From Heligmosomoides polygyrus polygyrus (lineage: Eukaryota > Nematoda > Chromadorea > Rhabditida > Heligmosomidae), in contig OX377206.1 of assembly GCA_947396885.1 (NCBI GenBank), forward strand, positions 45,987,631 through 46,051,630: a DNA stretch of 64,000 nucleotides. The letters are read 5' to 3'. Shown here piece by piece: positions 38,401 to 51,274 of the stretch. The notes beneath the pieces are model-generated. The model did not search any database. It saw nothing but the letters and a program-made list of their open reading frames with translations, and was not told the DNA's origin. How positions within the stretch are numbered: position 1 is the stretch's first letter; each line of letters opens with the position of its first letter. The translations under genes and the position numbers were made by a program.

Positions 38401-41272
38401 GAATGCTGACGCACGTTGAACGACGTCCAGTGTTCGCCTTTCGAATCTCTACCCACGTTGGGCGACGTCTGCGGCACTTCTTCTGAACCCTGACGTACGT
38501 TGAACGACGTCTAGCTCCCCCTGCTAATTATTACATAAGTTGGACGACATCTAGGGCACGCCTTCTGAATGCTGACGCACGTTGAACGACGTCCAGTGTT
38601 CGCCTTTTGAATCTCTACCCACCCTGGGCGACGTCTGCGGCACTTCATCTGAACCGTGACATACGTTGAACGACGTCTAGCCCCCCCTCCCCCCCACATA
38701 ATCATTACGTAGGTGGGACGACGTCCAGGGCACGCATTCAAAATCCTGACTCACGAAGGACGACGTCTAGGGCACGCCATCTGAATCTCTATGCACCTTG
38801 GACGACGTCTAGGGCACGCATTCGAAATCCCCGACTCACGAAGGTCGACGTCTAGGGTAGACTTCTGAATGCTGACGCACGTTGAACGACGTCCAGTGTT
38901 CGCCTTTTGAATCTCTACCCACGATGGGCGACGTCTGCGGCACTTCTTCTGAACCCTGACGTACGTTGAACGACGTCTAGCTCCCCCCCTCACCCCTAAT
39001 CATTACGTAAGTTGGACGACGTCTAGGGCACGCCTTCTGAATCCCTATGCACCTTGGACGACGTCTAGGGCACGCATTCAAAATCCCCGACTCACGAAGG
39101 ACGACGTCTAGGGTAGCCTTCTGAATGCTGACGCACGTTGAACGACGTCCAGTGTTCGCCTTTTGAATCTCTACCCACCCTGGGCGACGTCTGCGGCACT
39201 TCATCTGAACCGTGACATACGTTGAACGACGTCTAGCCCCCCCCCCACATAATCATTACGTAGGTGGGACGACGTCCAGGGCACGCATTCAAAATCCTGA
39301 CTCACGAAGGACGACGTCTAGGGCACGCCTTCTGAATGCTGACGCACGTTGAACGACGTGCAGTGTTCGCCTTTTTAATCTCTACCCACGTTGGGCGACG
39401 TCTGCGGCACTTCTTCTGAGCCGTGACGTACATTGAACGACGTCTAGCCCCCCCCCCACCTAATCATTACGTAGGTGGGACGACGTCTAGGGCACGCCTT
39501 CTGAATCCCTATGCACCTTGGACGACGTCTAGGGCACGCATTCGAAATCCCCGACTCACGAAGGTCGACGTCTAGGGTAGCCTTCTGAATGCTGACGCAC
39601 GTTGAACGACGTCCAGTGTTCGCCTTTCGAATCTCTACCCACGTTGGGCGACGTCTGCGGCACTTCTTCTGAACCCTGACGTACGTTGAACGACGTCTAG
39701 CCCCCCCCCTAATCATTACATAATTTGGACGGCGTCTGGGGCACGCCTTCTGAATGCTGACGCACGTTGAACGACGTCCAGTGTTCGCCTTTTGAATCTC
39801 TACCCACGTTGGGCGACATCTGCGGCACTTCTTCTGAACCCTGACGTACGTTGAACGACGTCTAGCTCCCCCCCCCCTAATCATGACGTAAGTTGGACGA
39901 CGTCTAGGGCACGCCTTCTGAACGCTGACGCACGTTGAACGACGTCCAGTGTTCGCCTTTCGAATCTCTACCCACGTTGGGCGACGTCTGCGGCACTTCT
40001 TCTGAACCCTGACGTACGTTGAACGACGTCTAGCTCCCCCTCCTAATTATTACATAAGTTGGACGACGTCTAGGGCACGCCTTCTGAATCCCTATGCACC
40101 TTGGACGACGTCTAGGGCACGCATTCAAAATCCCCGACTCACGAAGGACGACGTCTAGGGTAGCCTTCTGAATGCTGACGCACGTTGAACGACGTCCAGT
40201 GTTCGCCTTTTGAATCTCTACCCACGCTGGGCGACGTCTGCGGCACTTCTTCTGAACCCTGACGTACGTTGAACGACGTCTAGCTCCCCCCCCTAATCAT
40301 TACGTAAGTTGGACGACGTCTAGGGCACGCCTTCTGAATGCTGACGCACGTTGAACGACGTCCAGTGTTCGCCTTTTGAATCTCTACCCACGTTGGGCGA
40401 CGTCTGCGGCACTTCTTCTGAACCTGAGGTAGTTGAACGACGTCTAGCCCCCCTCTAGTCATTACATAATTTGGACGACGTCTGGGGCACGCCTTCTGAA
40501 TGCTGACGCACGTTGAACGACGTCCAGTGTTCGCCTTTTGAATCTCTACCCATGTTGGGCGACATCTGCGGCACTTCTTCTGAACCCTGACGTACGTTGA
40601 ACGACGTCTAGCTCCCCCCCCCCTAATCATTACGTAAGTTGGACGACGTCTAGGGCACGCCTTCTGAATGCTGACGCACGTTGAACGACGTCCAGTGTTC
40701 GCCTTTTGAATCTCTACCCACGTTGGGCGACGTCTGCGGCACTTCCTCTGAACCCTGACGTACGTTGAACGACGTCTAGCTCCCCCCCCCCTAATCATTA
40801 CGTAAGTTGGACGACGTCTAGGGTAGCCTTCTGAATGCTGACTCACGTTGGGCGACGTCTGCGGCACTACTTCTGAACCCTGACGTACGTTGAACGACGT
40901 CTAGCTCCCCCCCCCCCTAATCATTACGTAAGTTGGACGACGTCTAGGGCACGCCTTCTGAATGCTGACGCACGTTGAACGACGTCCAGTGTTCGCCTTT
41001 TGAATCTCTACCCACGTTGGGCGACGTCTGCGGCACTTCTTCTGAACCTGAGGTAGTTGAACGACGTCTAGCCCCCCTCTAGTCATTACATAATTTGGAC
41101 GACGTCTGGGGCACGCCTTCTGAATGCTGACGCACGTTGAACGACGTCCAGTGTTCGCCTTTTGAATCTCTACCCATGTTGGGCGACGTCTGCGGCACTA
41201 CTTCTGAACCCTGACGTACGTTGAACGACGTCTAGCTCCCCCCCCTAATCATTACGTAAGTTGGACGACGTC
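35484..41272. repeat. 5.79-kb tandem duplication, copy 2
   Basis: Copy 2 repeats 29696-35483, starting at an a3 monomer. Differences noticed are mainly in C-tract lengths plus single-base changes. Copy 2 ends where the following a4 reads CGCCTTTTG, while copy 1 is followed by CGCGTTTTG. The exchange point therefore lies in the a3/a4 units around 35484 and 41273. Confidence 0.88.
38681..38695. repeat. T-interrupted C-tract, second copy
   Basis: Same 7C-T-7C arrangement as at 32892, with the T at 38688. An identical interruption in both 5.79-kb copies shows that the T arose before that duplication. Confidence 0.85.
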
Positions 41273-41438
41273 TAGGGCACGCCTTCTGAATGCTGACGCA
41301 CGTTGAACGACGTCCAGTGTTCGCCTTTTGAATCTCTACCCACGTTGGGCGACGTCTGCGGCACTTCCTCTGAACCCTGACGTACGTTGAACGACGTCTA
41401 GCTCCCCCCCCTAATCATTACGTAAGTTGGACGACGTC
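41273..41438. repeat. Four-monomer HOR a3-a4-a5-a6 (type copy)
   Basis: Units are a3 41273-41314, a4 41315-41356, a5 41357-41398 (ACTTCCTCTG form) and a6 41399-41438. The first three are exactly 42 bp, so reading frame is preserved across them and only the C-tract length of a6 changes it. This is the dominant HOR to the right of about 34.5 kb. Confidence 0.9.
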
Positions 41439-44206
41439 TAGGGCACGCCTTCTGAATGCTGACGCACGTTGAACGACGTCCAGTGTTCGCCTTTTGAATC
41501 TCTACCCATGTTGGGCGACATCTGCGGCACTTCTTCTGAACCCTGACGTACGTTGAACGACGTCTAGCTCCCCCCCCCTAATCATTACGTAAGTTGGACG
41601 ACGTCTAGGGCACGCCTTCTGAATGCTGACGCACGTTGAACGACGTCCAGTGTTCGCCTTTTGAATCTCTACCCACGTTGGGCGACGTCTGCGGCACTTC
41701 CTCTGAACCCTGACGTACGTTGAACGACGTCTAGCTCCCCCCCCCCCTAATCATTACGTAAGTTGGACGACGTCTAGGGTAGCCTTCTGAATGCTGACTC
41801 ACGTTGGGCGACGTCTGCGGCACTACTTCTGAACCCTGACGTACGTTGAACGACGTCTAGCTCCCCCCCCCTAATCATTACGTAAGTTGGACGACGTCTA
41901 GGGCACGCCTTCTGAATGCTGACGCACGTTGAACGACGTCCAGTGTTCGCCTTTTGAATCTCTACCCACGTTGGGCGACGTCTGCGGCACTTCTTCTGAA
42001 CCTGAGGTAGTTGAACGACGTCTAGCCCCCCTCTAGTCATTACATAATTTGGACGACGTCTGGGGCACGCCTTCTGAATGCTGACGCACGTTGAACGACG
42101 TCCAGTGTTCGCCTTTTGAATCTCTACCCATGTTGGGCGACATCTGCGGCACTTCTTCTGAACCCTGACGTACGTTGAACGACGTCTAGCTCCCCCCCCC
42201 CCTAATCATTACGTAAGTTGGACGACGTCTAGGGCACGCCTTCTGAATCCCTATGCACCTTGGACGACGTCTAGGGAACGCATTCAAAATCCTGACTCAC
42301 GAAGGACGACGTCTAGGGTAGCCTTCTGAATGCTGACGCACGTTGGGCGACGTTTGCGGCACTACTTCTGAACCCTGACGTACGTTGAACGACGTCTAGC
42401 CCCCCTAATCATTACGAAAGTTGGACGACGTCTAGGGCACGCCTTCTGAATGCTGACGCACGTTGAACGACGTCCAGTGTTCGCCTTTTGAATCTCTACC
42501 CACGTTGGGCGACGTCTGCGGCACTTCTTCTGAACCTGAGGTAGTTGAACGACGTCTAGCCCCCCTCTAGTCATTACATAATTTGGACGACGTCTGGGGC
42601 ACGCCTTCTGAATGCTGACGCACGTTGAACGACGTCCAGTGTTCGCCTTTTGAATCTCTACCCATGTTGGGCGACATCTGCGGCACTTCTTCTGAACCCT
42701 GACGTACGTTGAACGACGTCTAGCTCCCCCCCCCCCTAATCATTACGTAAGTTGGACGACGTCTAGGGCACGCCTTCTGAATGCTGACGCACGTTGAACG
42801 ACGTCCAGTGTTCGCCTTTTGAATCTCTACCCACGTTGGGCGACGTCTGCGGCACTTCCTCTGAACCCTGACGTACGTTGAACGACGTCTAGCTCCCCCC
42901 CCCCCTAATCATTACGTAAGTTGGACGACGTCTAGGGTAGCCTTCTGAATGCTGACTCACGTTGGGCGACGTCTGCGGCACTACTTCTGAACCCTGACGT
43001 ACGTTGAACGACGTCTAGCTCCCCCCCCTAATCATTACGTAAGTTGGACGACGTCTAGGGCACGCCTTCTGAATGCTGACGCACGTTGAACGACGTCCAG
43101 TGTTCGCCTTTTGAATCTCTACCCACGTTGGGCGACGTCTGCGGCACTTCTTCTGAACCTGAGGTAGTTGAACGACGTCTAGCCCCCCTCTAGTCATTAC
43201 ATAATTTGGACGACGTCTGGGGCACGCCTTCTGAATGCTGACGCACGTTGAACGACGTCCAGTGTTCGCCTTTTGAATCTCTACCCATGTTGGGCGACAT
43301 CTGCGGCCCTTCTTCTGAACCCTGACGTACGTTGAACGACGTCTAGCTCCCCCCCCCCTAATCATTACGTAAGTTGGACGACGTCTAGGGCACGCCTTCT
43401 GAATGCTGACGCACGTTGAACGACGTCCAGTGTTCGCCTTTTGAATCTCTACCCACGTTGGGCGACGTCTGCGGCACTTCCTCTGAACCCTGACGTACGT
43501 TGAACGACGTCTAGCTCCCCCCCCCCCTAATCATTACGTAAGTTGGACGACGTCTAGGGTAGCCTTCTGAATGCTGACTCACGTTGGGCGACGTCTGCGG
43601 CACTACTTCTGAACCCTGACGTACGTTGAACGACGTCTAGCTCCCCCCCCCTAATCATTACGTAAGTTGGACGACGTCTAGGGCACGCCTTCTGAATCCC
43701 TATGCACCTTGGACGACGTCTAGGGAACGCATTCAAAATCCTGACTCACGAAGGACGACGTCTAGGGTAGCCTTCTGAATGCTGACGCACGTTGGGCGAC
43801 GTTTGCGGCACTACTTCTGAACCCTGACGTACGTTGAACGACGTCTAGCCCCCCTAATCATTACGAAAGTTGGACGACGTCTAGGGCACGCCTTCTGAAT
43901 GCTGACGCACGTTGAACGACGTCCAGTGTTCGCCTTTTGAATCTCTACCCACGTTGGGCGACGTCTGCGGCACTTCTTCTGAACCTGAGGTAGTTGAACG
44001 ACGTCTAGCCCCCCTCTAGTCATTACATAATTTGGACGACGTCTGGGGCACGCCTTCTGAATGCTGACGCACGTTGAACGACGTCCAGTGTTCGCCTTTT
44101 GAATCTCTACCCATGTTGGGCGACATCTGCGGCACTTCTTCTGAACCCTGACGTACGTTGAACGACGTCTAGCTCCCCCCCCCCTAATCATTACGTAAGT
44201 TGGACG
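41273..44206. repeat. Domain 9: four-monomer HOR (a3-4-5-6) array with ~1.45-kb superrepeat
   Basis: This stretch is mostly repeats of the 166-bp four-unit HOR. Markers such as the a4-derived end GACGTTTGCGGC near 42352 and 43801 define a 1,449-bp period. Each period includes the a6 form CTCTAGTCATTAC, a chimeric a3/a4 unit and an a1-a2 pair with TAGGGAACGC. Variation between four-unit copies is low compared with the left domains. Confidence 0.8.
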
Positions 44207-46496
44207 ACGTCTAGGGCACGCCTTCTGAATGCTGACGCACGTTGAACGACGTCCAGTGTTCGCCTTTTGAATCTCTACCCACGTTGGGCGACGTCTGCGG
44301 CACTTCCTCTGAACCCTGACGTACGTTGAACGACGTCTAGCTCCCCCCCCCCTAATCATTACGTAAGTTGGACGACGTCTAGGGTAGCCTTCTGAATGCT
44401 GACTCACGTTGGGCGACGTCTGCGGCACTACTTCTGAACCCTGACGTACGTTGAACGACGTCTAGCTCCCCCCCCCCCTAATCATTACGTAAGTTGGACG
44501 ACGTCTAGGGCACGCCTTCTGAATGCTGACGCACGTTGAACGACGTCCAGTGTTCGCCTTTTGAATCTCTACCCACGTTGGGCGACGTCTGCGGCACTTC
44601 TTCTGAACCTGAGGTAGTTGAACGACGTCTAGCCCCCCTCTAGTCATTACATAATTTGGACGACGTCTGGGGCACGCCTTCTGAATGCTGACGCACGTTG
44701 AACGACGTCCAGTGTTCGCCTTTTGAATCTCTACCCATGTTGGGCGACATCTGCGGCACTTCTTCTGAACCCTGACGTACGTTGAACGACGTCTAGCTCC
44801 CCCCCCCCTAATCATTACGTAAGTTGGACGACGTCTAGGGCACGCCTTCTGAATGCTGACGCACGTTGAACGACGTCCAGTGTTCGCCTTTTGAATCTCT
44901 ACCCACGTTGGGCGACGTCTGCGGCACTTCCTCTGAACCCTGACGTACGTTGAACGACGTCTAGCTCCCCCCCCTAATCATTACGTAAGTTGGACGACGT
45001 CTAGGGCACGCCTTCTGAATCCCTATGCACCTTGGACGACGTCTAGGGAACGCATTCAAAATCCTGACTCACGAAGGACGACGTCTAGGGTAGCCTTCTG
45101 AATGCTGACGCACGTTGGGCGACGTTTGCGGCACTACTTCTGAACCCTGACGTACGTTGAACGACGTCCAGTGTTCGCCTTTTGAATCTCTACCCATGTT
45201 GGGCGACATCTGCGGCACTTCCTCTGAACCCTTACGTACGTTGAACGACGTCTAGCTCCCCCCCCCCTAATCATTACGTAAGTTGGACGACGTCTAGGGT
45301 ACGCCTTCTGAATCCCTATGCACCTTGGACGACGTCTAGCTCCCCCCCCCCTAATCATTACGTAAGTTGGACGACGTCTAGGGCACGCCTTCTGAATCCC
45401 TATGCACCTTGGACGACGTCTAGGGCACGCATTCAAAATCCTGACTTACGAAGGACGACGTCTAGGGTAGCCTTCTGAATGCTGACGCACGTTGAACGAC
45501 GTCCAGCGTTCGCCTTTTGAATCTCTACCCATGTTGGGCGACATCTGCGTCACTTACCTCTGAACCCTGACGTACGTTGAACGACGTCTAGCTCCCCCCC
45601 CCCCTAATCATTACGTAAGTTGGACGACGTCTAGGGCACGCCTTCTGAATGCTGACGCACGTTGAACGACGTCCAGTGTTCGCCTTTTGAATCTCTACCC
45701 ACGTTGGGCGACGTCTGCGGCACTTCCTCTGAACCCTGACGTACGTTGAACGACGTCTAGCTCCCCCCCCCTAATCATTACATAAGTGGACGACGTCTAG
45801 GGCACGCCTTCTGAATGCTGACGCACGTTGAACGACGTCCAGTGTTCGCCTTTTGAATCTCTACCCACGTTGGGCGACGTCTGCGGCACTTCTTCTGAAC
45901 CTGAGGTAGTTGAACGACGTCTAGCCCCCCTCTAGTCATTACATAATTTGGACGACGTCTGGGGCACGCCTTCTGAATGCTGACGCACGTTGAACGACGT
46001 CCAGTGTTCGCCTTTTGAATCTCTACCCATGTTGGGCGACATCTGCGGCACTTCTTCTGAACCCTGACGTACGTTGAACGACGTCTAGCTCCCCCCCCCC
46101 TAATCATTACGTAAGTTGGACGACGTCTAGGGCACGCCTTCTGAATGCTGACGCACGTTGAACGACGTCCAGTGTTCGCCTTTTGAATCTCTACCCACGT
46201 TGGGCGACGTCTGCGGCACTTCCTCTGAACCCTGACGTACGTTGAACGACGTCTAGCTCCCCCCCCTAATCATTACGTAAGTTGGACGACGTCTAGGGCA
46301 CGCCTTCTGAATCCCTATGCACCTTGGACGACGTCTAGGGAACGCATTCAAAATCCTGACTCACGAAGGACGACGTCTAGGGTAGCCTTCTGAATGCTGA
46401 CGCACGTTGGGCGACGTTTGCGGCACTACTTCTGAACCCTGACGTACGTTGAACGACGTCTAGCCCCCCTAATCATTACGAAAGTTGGACGACGTC

Positions 46497-46664
46497 TAGG
46501 GCACGCCTTCTGAATCCCTATGCACCTTGGACGACGTCTAGGGCACGCATTCAAAATCATGACTTACGAAGTACGACGTCTAGGGCACGCCTTCTGAATC
46601 CCAGTGCATCTTGGACGACGTCTAGGGCACGCATTCAAAATCCTGACTTACGAAGGACGACGTC
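46497..46664. repeat. Two-monomer HOR a1-a2-a1-a2
   Basis: Units are a1 46497-46538, a2 46539-46580 (CATGACTTACG, GAAGTACG), a1 46581-46622 (CCCAGTGCATC) and a2 46623-46664 (CCTGACTTACG). The dimer arrangement is specific to the right domain and recurs near 48.87, 50.52, 50.8, 51.78, 59.16, 59.58, 61.6, 63.26 and 63.55 kb. Confidence 0.85.
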
Positions 46665-47450
46665 TAGGCACGCCTTCTGAATGCTGACGCACGTTGAACG
46701 ACGTCCAGTGTTCGCCTTTTGAATCTCTACCCATGTTGGGCGACATCTGCGGCACTTCCTCTGAACCCTTACGTACGTTGAACGACGTCTAGCTCCCCCC
46801 CCCTAATCATTACGTAAGTTGGACGACGTCTAGGGTACGCCTTCTGAATCCCTATGCACCTTGGACGACGTCTAGCTCCCCCCCCCCTAATCATTACGTA
46901 AGTTGGACGACGTCTAGGGCACGCCTTCTGAATCCCTATGCACCTTGGACGACGTCTAGAGCACGCATTCAAAATCCTGACTTACGAAGGACGACGTCTA
47001 GGGTAGCCTTCTGAATGCTGACGCACGTTGAACGACGTCCAGCGTTCGCCTTTTGAATCTCTACCCATGTTGGGCGACATCTGCGTCACTTACCTCTGAA
47101 CCCTGACGTACGTTGAACGACGTCTAGCTCCCCCCCCCCCCTAATCATTACGTAAGTTGGACGACGTCTAGGGCACGCCTTCTGAATGCTGACGCACGTT
47201 GAACGACGTCCAGTGTTCGCCTTTTGAATCTCTACCCACGTTGGGCGACGTCTGCGGCACTTCCTCTGAACCCTGACGTACGTTGAACGACGTCTAGCTC
47301 CCCCCCCCCTAATCATTACATAAGTTGGACGACGTCTAGGGCACGCCTTCTGAATCCCTATGCACCTTGGACGACGTCTAGGGCACGCATTCAAAATCCT
47401 GACTCACGAAGGACGACGTCTAGGGTAGCCTTCTGAATGCTGACTCACGT

Positions 47451-47460
47451 TGGGCGTCTG
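47451..47460. repeat. Monomer joint with core palindrome lost (copy A)
   Basis: The chimeric a3/a4 monomer ends TGGGCGTCTG instead of TGGGCGACGTCTG, a three-base loss that destroys GACGTC. The next a5 also has CCCTGTCGTACG. Both changes recur together at about 60194 in copy B. Confidence 0.8.
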
Positions 47461-48002
47461 CGGCACTACTTCTGAACCCTGTCGTACGTTGAACGACGTC
47501 TAGCTCCCCCCCCCTAATCATTACGTAAGTTGGACGACGTCTAGGGCACGCCTTCTGAATGCTGACGCACGTTGAACGACGTCCAGTGTTCGCCTTTTGA
47601 ATCTCTACCCACGTTGGGCGACGTCTGCGGCACTTCTTCTGAACCTGAGGTAGTTGAACGACGTCTAGCCCCCCTCTAGTCATTACATAATTTGGACGAC
47701 GTCTGGGGCACGCCTTCTGAATGCTGACGCACGTTGAACGACGTCCAGTGTTCGCCTTTTGAATCTCTACCCATGTTGGGCGACATCTGCGGCACTTCTT
47801 CTGAACCCTGACGTACGTTGAACGACGTCTAGCTCCCCCCCCCCTAATCATTACGTAAGTTGGACGACGTCTAGGGCACGCCTTCTGAATGCTGACGCAC
47901 GTTGAACGACGTCCAGTGTTCGCCTTTTGAATCTCTACCCACGTTGGGCGACGTCTGCGGCACTTCCTCTGAACCCTGACGTACGTTGAACGACGTCTAG
48001 CT

Positions 48003-48017
48003 CCCCCCCCCCCCCCC
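48003..48017. repeat. Long a6 C-tract (15 C)
   Basis: A run of 15 C after TAGCT. A second 15-C run lies at 52422-52436. The complementary G15 just satisfies a pattern of four GGG runs with one-base loops. Confidence 0.85.
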
Positions 48018-50399
48018 TAATCATTACGTAAGTTGGACGACGTCTAGGGTAGCCTTCTGAATGCTGACTCACGTTGGGCGACGTCTGCGGCACTACTTCT
48101 GAACCCTGACGTACGTTGAACGACGTCTAGCTCCCCCCCCCCCCTAATCATTACGTAAGTTGGACGACGTCTAGGGCACGCCTTCTGAATGCTGACGCAC
48201 GTTGAACGACGTCCAGTGTTCGCCTTTTGAATCTCTACCCACGTTGGGCGACGTCTGCGGCACTTCTTCTGAACCTGAGGTAGTTGAACGACGTCTAGCC
48301 CCCCTCTAGTCATTACATAATTTGGACGACGTCTGGGGCACGCCTTCTGAATGCTGACGCACGTTGAACGACGTCCAGTGTTCGCCTTTTGAATCTCTAC
48401 CCATGTTGGGCGACATCTGCGGCACTTCTTCTGAACCCTGACGTACGTTGAACGACGTCTAGCTCCCCCCCCCCTAATCATTACGTAAGTTGGACGACGT
48501 CTAGGGCACGCCTTCTGAATGCTGACGCACGTTGAACGACGTCCAGTGTTCGCCTTTTGAATCTCTACCCACGTTGGGCGACGTCTGCGGCACTTCCTCT
48601 GAACCCTGACGTACGTTGAACGACGTCTAGCTCCCCCCCTAATCATTACGTAAGTTGGACGACGTCTAGGGCACGCCTTCTGAATCCCTATGCACCTTGG
48701 ACGACGTCTAGGGAACGCATTCAAAATCCTGACTCACGAAGGACGACGTCTAGGGTAGCCTTCTGAATGCTGACGCACGTTGGGCGACGTTTGCGGCACT
48801 ACTTCTGAACCCTGACGTACGTTGAACGACGTCTAGCCCCCCTAATCATTACGAAAGTTGGACGACGTCTAGGGCACGCCTTCTGAATCCCTATGCACCT
48901 TGGACGACGTCTAGGGCACGCATTCAAAATCATGACTTACGAAGGACGACGTCTAGGGCACGCCTTCTGAATCCCAGTGCATCTTGGACGACGTCTAGGG
49001 CACGCATTCAAAATCCTGACTTACGAAGGACGACGTCTAGGCACGCCTTCTGAATGCTGACGCACGTTGAACGACGTCCAGTGTTCGCCTTTTGAATCTC
49101 TACCCATGTTGGGCGACATCTGCGGCACTTCCTCTGAACCCTTACGTACGTTGAACGACGTCTAGCTCCCCCCCCCTAATCATTACGTAAGTTGGACGAC
49201 GTCTAGGGTACGCCTTCTGAATCCCTATGCACCTTGGACGACGTCTAGGGCACGCATTCAAAATCCTGACTTACGAAGGACGACGTCTAGGGTAGCCTTC
49301 TGAATGCTGACGCACGTTGAACGACGTCCAGCGTTCGCCTTTTGAATCTCTACCCATGTTGGGCGACATCTGCGTCACTTCCTCTGAACCCTGACGTACG
49401 TTGAACGACGTCTAGCTCCCCCCCCCTAATCATTACGTAAGTTGGACGACGTCTAGGGCACGCCTTCTGAATGCTGACGCACGTTGAACGACGTCCAGTG
49501 TTCGCCTTTTGAATCTCTACCCACGTTGGGCGACGTCTGCGGCACTTCCTCTGAACCCTGACGTACGTTGAACGACGTCTAGCTCCCCCCCCCCTAATCA
49601 TTACATAAGTTGGACGACGTCTAGGGCACGCCTTCTGAATCCCTATGCACCTTGGACGACGTCTAGGGCACGCATTCAAAATCCTGACTCACGAAGGACG
49701 ACGTCTAGGGTAGCCTTCTGAATGCTGACTCACGTTGGGCGACGTCTGCGGCACTACTTCTGAACCCTGACGTACGTTGAACGACGTCTAGCTCCCCCCC
49801 CCCCCTAATCATTACGTAAGTTGGACGACGTCTAGGGCACGCCTTCTGAATGCTGACGCACGTTGAACGACGTCCAGTGTTCGCCTTTTGAATCTCTACC
49901 CACGTTGGGCGACGTCTGCGGCACTTCTTCTGAACCTGAGGTAGTTGAACGACGTCTAGCCCCCCTCTAGTCATTACATAATTTGGACGACGTCTGGGGC
50001 ACGCCTTCTGAATGCTGACGCACGTTGAACGACGTCCAGTGTTCGCCTTTTGAATCTCTACCCACGTTGGGCGACGTCTGCGGCAATTCTTCTGAACCTG
50101 AGGTAGTTGAACGACGTCTAGCCCCCCTAATCATTACGTAAGTTGGACGACGTCTAGGGCACGCCTTCTGAATCCCTATGCACCTTGGACGACGTCTAGG
50201 GCACGCATTCAAAATCCTGACTCACGAAGGACGACGTCTAGGGTAGCCTTCTGAATGCTGACCCACGTTGGGCGACGTCTGCGGCACTACTTCTGAACCC
50301 TGACGTACGTTGAACGACGTCTAGCCCCCCTAATCATTACGTAAGTTGGACGACGTCTAGGGCACGCCTTCTGAATTCCTATGCACCTTGGACGACGTC

Positions 50400-50413
50400 T
50401 AGGGCACGACGTC
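50400..50413. repeat. 14-bp remnant monomer
   Basis: TAGGGCACGACGTC is a monomer whose middle 28 bases are gone: the left box TAGGGCACG runs straight into the core. It is followed by a shortened a3-like unit at 50414-50448 beginning TACCTTCCGAATGC and ending TGGGCGACGTC. The loss is explained by short shared ACG/CGAC sequence at both ends of the deletion. Confidence 0.85.
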
Positions 50414-51274
50414 TACCTTCCGAATGCTGACCCACGTTGGGCGACGTCTGCGGCACTACTTCTGAACCCTGACGTACGTTGAACGAGGTCTAGCCCCCCT
50501 AATCATTACGAAAGTTGGACGACGTCTAGGGCACGCCTTCTGAATCCCTATGCACCTTGGACGACGTCTAGGGCACGCATTCAAAATCATGACTTACGAA
50601 GGACGACGTCTAGGGCACGCCTTCTGAATCCCAGTGCACCTTGGACGACGTCTAGGGCACGCATTCAAAATCCTGACTCACGAAGGACGACGTCTAGGGT
50701 AGCCTTCTGAATGCTGACCCACGTTGGGCGACGTCTGCGGCACTACTTCTGAACCCTGACGTACGTTGAACGACGTCTAGCCCCCCTAATCATTACGAAA
50801 GTTGGACGACGTCTAGGGCACGCCTTCTGAATCCCTATGCACCTTGGACGACGTCTAGGGCACGCATTCAAAATCATGACTTACGAAGGACGACGTCTAG
50901 GGCACGCCTTCTGAATCCCATTGCACCTTGGACGACGTCTAGGGCACGCATTCAAAATCCTGACTTACGAAGGACGACGTCTAGGCACGCCTTCTGAATG
51001 CTGACGCACGTTGAACGACGTCCAGTGTTCGCCTTTTGAATCTCTACCCATGTTGGGCGACATCTGCGGCACTTCCTCTGAACCCTGACGTACGTTGAAC
51101 GACGTCTAGCTCCCCCCCCCCCCCCTAATCATTACGTAAGTTGGACGACGTCTAGGGCACGCCTTCTGAATCCCTATGCACCTTGGACGACGTCTAGGGC
51201 ACGCATTCAAAATCCTGACTTACGAAGGACGACGTCTAGGGTAGCCTTGTGAATGCTGACGCACGTTGAACGAC

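Larger units (their letters stand above)
44207..51274. repeat. ~7-kb duplicated block, copy A
   Basis: Copy A matches 56869-64000. The offset is 12,662-12,664 up to about 46.6 kb and then about 12,743, because copy B has an extra a1-a2-like stretch near 59.6 kb. Shared oddities: GAAGTACGACGTC near 46568 and 59232, the lost core TGGGCGTCTG near 47451 and 60194, the a5 form GGCAATTCTTCTG near 50083 and 62827, and the a3 form CCTTGTGAATGC near 51245 and 63987. The left border is uncertain because four-unit HORs look alike. Confidence 0.83.

Noticed and set aside
48044..48724. Minus-strand open frame of 226 codons, and about a hundred similar 60-205-codon frames, as arginine-rich repeat protein genes.
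   Set aside because: They are translations of the satellite unit. Starts come from the a6 CAT on the + strand, ends and frame changes follow C-tract length and 41/43-bp units, and overlapping frames exist elsewhere on the other strand. No codon bias, promoter or conserved terminus sets any of them apart.
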